A stretch of 7,798 nucleotides of DNA from an uncultured Pseudomonadota bacterium (GTDB taxonomy: Bacteria > Myxococcota_A > Polyangia > HGW-17). The notes beneath the pieces were generated by a model. That model was not told where the DNA came from. It searched no databases and saw only the letters and a program-made list of their open reading frames with translations. The stretch lies in NCBI GenBank assembly GCA_938004375.1, contig CALKWH010000309.1, positions 1 to 7,798 of the forward strand. The letters are read 5' to 3'. The translations under genes and the position numbers were made by a program. Every line of letters starts with the position of its first letter. Position 1 is the stretch's first letter. This document shows positions 6,260-7,798 of this stretch, piece after piece.

Positions 6260-6517
6260 ATGAAACTCACGAAGCGTTTGCGTGGCGAGACCAAAGGCCA
6301 AGGCATGACCGAGTACATCATCATCGTGGCCCTGATCGCGATCGCGGCCATCGGCGTCGTCACCCTGTTCGGCGATGACATCCGCCGCCTGTTCGGCGGC
6401 GCCGCCAACGCCCTCTCCGGCGAGACCAACGTGACGCCCACCACCATGGGCGCCGAGCGCCATCACACGGACACCAAGACCCTGAAGACCTTCGGCCAGA
6501 TGAACACCGGCGCCTGA
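6260..6517 (+). CDS. Flp-type (type IVb) pilin precursor
   Basis: This 85-residue product is the structural subunit of an Flp/Tad-type pilus, exported through the inner membrane and cut by a prepilin peptidase. The basic leader (MKLTKRLRGETKG) ends in G13, followed by QGMTEY, so cleavage after G13 gives a mature protein with Glu at +5 and Tyr at +6, the standard Flp signature. A hydrophobic helix of about 22 residues follows (roughly 20-42), then a polar tail of about 43 residues containing RHHTDTKT. That tail is longer than in the shortest Flp pilins and may be exposed on the pilus. The gene has a strong ribosome site and is followed after 8 bp by its probable processing peptidase. No assembly ATPase, secretin or TadB/C genes are visible, so the rest of the machinery must lie elsewhere. 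Confidence 0.92.
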   Translation: MKLTKRLRGETKGQGMTEYIIIVALIAIAAIGVVTLFGDDIRRLFGGAANALSGETNVTPTTMGAERHHTDTKTLKTFGQMNTGA

Positions 6518-6525
6518 TCTTTCGC

Positions 6526-7089
6526 TTGTTCGAGTCGCTCCCCCTCCAATACTGGCTCACCGCCGCCGCCTGCGTGGCGATGCTGGGCGTGTCCACCTAC
6601 ACCGATCTGCGCTCCCGGGAGATTCCCAACCCCGTCGTCCTCGCCGGCCTCGTCGGCGGCGCCGTCCTCTGGACCGTCTTCGGCGGTTTGTCCGGACTGG
6701 GCTCGGCCGCCCTGGGCGGGTTCACCGGGCTCTCGGTCTTCCTGCTGATGGCGCTTTTGGGCGCCATGGAGATGGGGGACGTCAAGCTCATGGCCGCCCT
6801 GGGCGCGCTGCTGGGCTGGCCCTGGGTGCTCCCGGCCCTGGTCCATGTGGTCATGGCCGGCTTCTTCTTCGCCATCATCTGGGTGATCGTTCATGGCCAC
6901 GCCCGACGCACCCTCTCCAACCTGTGGACCGCGCTCGTGACCTGGCTCCGGCCGGGCGCGCGCCGCGTACCGCTGGCCGAGCTCCCCACCACGCCGCTCC
7001 CCTACGGCGTCGCCATCGCGCTGGGCGGCGTCTGGACGCTGCTGGCGATCCCGTTCCCCGGCCTCAACCTGCTCTCGGCCATGTTCTGA
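6526..7089 (+). CDS. A24 prepilin peptidase, CpaA/TadV-like
   Basis: A 187-residue inner-membrane aspartic protease that removes the leader from Flp-type pilins. It shows the A24 pattern: a first transmembrane helix leading into TDLRSREIPN with catalytic D27, then MGDVKLMAALGA with catalytic D85 and K87, and a C-terminal PYGVAIALGG found in CpaA-like enzymes. Several further hydrophobic segments are present (about 37-52, 60-80, 88-121 and 160-178). It lacks the long N-terminal methyltransferase domain of PilD-type enzymes, as is normal for CpaA/TadV. The usual GxGD reads EMGD here (E82-M83-G84-D85), so the first Gly is replaced by Glu. The start is TTG at 6526, 8 bp after the pilin stop, with no clear ribosome site; a CTG at 6514 overlapping that stop is an alternative. 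Its place right behind the pilin makes that protein the obvious substrate. Confidence 0.9.
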   Translation: MFESLPLQYWLTAAACVAMLGVSTYTDLRSREIPNPVVLAGLVGGAVLWTVFGGLSGLGSAALGGFTGLSVFLLMALLGAMEMGDVKLMAALGALLGWPWVLPALVHVVMAGFFFAIIWVIVHGHARRTLSNLWTALVTWLRPGARRVPLAELPTTPLPYGVAIALGGVWTLLAIPFPGLNLLSAMF

Positions 7090-7123
7090 CAGCCAATACG
7101 AAAATCTGTTTTTCCCGCTGGCA

Positions 7124-7135
7124 ATCGTGTACGAT
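7124..7135 (+). promoter_or_regulatory. Palindrome over a candidate -10 box before the POTRA gene
   Basis: ATCGT (7124-7128), GT, ACGAT (7131-7135) form an inverted repeat with perfect 5-bp arms. TACGAT (7130-7135) is a reasonable -10, giving a start near 7142 and a leader of about 11 bases. No good -35 is seen at 17 bp (TGTTTT). The half-site also belongs to GGCAATCGTG (7120-7129), which is shared with the region upstream of the acyl-CoA synthetase. An operator that blocks the promoter is a reasonable guess, but it is unproven. Confidence 0.4.
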
Positions 7136-7152
7136 GGCGCGACTGAGCCGCC

Positions 7153-7798
7153 ATGATTTTTTCGCGCCTCTTCCCCTTCATGCTGATCCTCTGGACCGTC
7201 CTGGGTTCAGGCGCCGTTGCCTCGGCCGGGGCCGCGGTGCTCGACCTGGAGATCGAGGGGCGCTTCCTCGAGGACGGCGCCCGGGTGCTGCGGGCGCTGC
7301 AGGTGGAGCTCGAGCGGGTGGCAGCCGACGGCGACTGGGAGACCGTGCTGAGGCGGCGGCTCTCCCTGCTGGGGTACTCGCTGGTCAAGACCGAGCCCGT
7401 CGCGGGCAAGGCGCGCCCCACGGTGCGGCTCCACCTCGAGCCGGTCCAACTGGTGCGCAGCGTGTTCATCCGGGGCAACTGGCCGCTGTTCGAGTCCGAC
7501 ATCATGCGGCGCGTGATCCTGCGGCCCGGCTCCGCGCTGCCGGTGGCGGCGGCCGAGCGCGCCGAGCTCCTCGAGAACCAGGTGCGCCGGATCGAGGAGT
7601 ACCTGCATCGCGAGGGCTATTTCGATTCGAAGATCCGCATCCAGTTGAAGAAGCTCGACCGCCCCCACGAGATCGACGTGGTCGTCCACCTCGACAAGGG
7701 CTCGTCCTATCGCCTGGGCGCCCTGGACGTGCGCGGCAACGAGGCGGTCCCCAAGGACACGGTCGACGCCTTCTTCCGGCACCGGATCCTGTTCTACA
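7153..7798 (+). CDS. Secreted POTRA-domain protein, BamA/TamA-like (3' truncated by window end)
   Basis: The frame opens at ATG 7153, nine bases after an in-frame TGA at 7144, and stays open for 215 codons to the window edge. Residues 1-25 form a signal peptide (hydrophobic core MLILWTVLG, probable cut after AVASA), so the product enters the periplasm. Residues about 99-184 read as a POTRA domain: a VRSVFIRGN strand, a helix, the EYLHREGYFDSKI segment typical of BamA/TamA POTRAs, and an EIDVVVHLDKG strand. A second begins at about residue 186 with YRLGALDVRGNEAV. The 28-98 region may be a diverged first POTRA. Such domains normally precede an outer-membrane beta-barrel that inserts or exports outer-membrane proteins; the barrel would lie beyond the window. 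It could instead be a TamA-like or FhaC-like relative. No ribosome site is evident before the ATG. Placed after the pilin peptidase with its own promoter-like gap, it is probably a separate unit. Confidence 0.87.
   Translation, partial: MIFSRLFPFMLILWTVLGSGAVASAGAAVLDLEIEGRFLEDGARVLRALQVELERVAADGDWETVLRRRLSLLGYSLVKTEPVAGKARPTVRLHLEPVQLVRSVFIRGNWPLFESDIMRRVILRPGSALPVAAAERAELLENQVRRIEEYLHREGYFDSKIRIQLKKLDRPHEIDVVVHLDKGSSYRLGALDVRGNEAVPKDTVDAFFRHRILFY

Noticed and set aside
7088..7113. Possible terminator after the prepilin peptidase gene (ACAG...CTGT then five T)
   Set aside because: The stem is only four pairs with a 13-base loop; this is too weak to call despite the T-run.
1..7798. CRISPR arrays, tRNA or rRNA genes, insertion sequences, integrase or attachment sites
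   Set aside because: I saw no regularly spaced repeats, no tRNA-like cloverleaf or rRNA segment, no transposase or integrase motifs and no terminal inverted repeats. Coding density is high and all long gaps are under 120 bp.

Overview
The window is a GC-rich, gene-dense stretch in which all recognisable genes lie on the + strand. It looks like a metagenomic or draft-assembly contig from a Gram-negative bacterium. An outer membrane is suggested by the POTRA-type (BamA/TamA-like) protein at the right end. An Flp-type pilin with its own prepilin peptidase, frequent GTG/TTG alternatives and very high third-position GC would fit a delta-proteobacterial (Desulfobacterota/Myxococcota-like) or GC-rich candidate-phylum lineage. 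I cannot assign the taxon from sequence alone.

The first 46 bases are not biological. They read as the end of an Illumina P7 adapter, an 8-base index and the complete 34-base TruSeq read-2 adapter. Genomic sequence starts at about base 47, inside the catalytic motif of a CDP-alcohol phosphatidyltransferase (PssA-like) that has lost its N-terminus. That gene overlaps a calcineurin-like metallophosphoesterase by 4 bp, which is followed 3 bp later by a membrane-anchored, helical-repeat (TPR-like) protein of 757 residues. These three (47-3867) look like one translationally coupled operon, plausibly acting on phospholipid head groups at the inner membrane.

A 117-bp intergenic region with promoter-like and repeat elements precedes a complete AMP-forming acyl-CoA synthetase (3985-5670), a stand-alone and probably strongly expressed gene. 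After a short gap with a good promoter candidate comes an unrecognised small membrane protein with two transmembrane segments (5714-6205). Next is a two-gene Flp pilus module: a type IVb pilin (6260-6517) and an A24/CpaA-like prepilin peptidase (6526-7089), which would cleave and possibly methylate the pilin. No other tad genes are in view.

A 63-bp gap with a 12-bp palindrome over a possible -10 box leads into a secreted POTRA-domain protein that runs off the right end (7153-7798).

Nothing here is convincingly a new biological system. The most useful observations are the adapter contamination, the possible lipid synthase/phosphatase pair, the A8 tract that separates two competing starts for the 757-residue gene, the 10-bp element shared by two promoter regions, and the altered GxGD motif of the prepilin peptidase.
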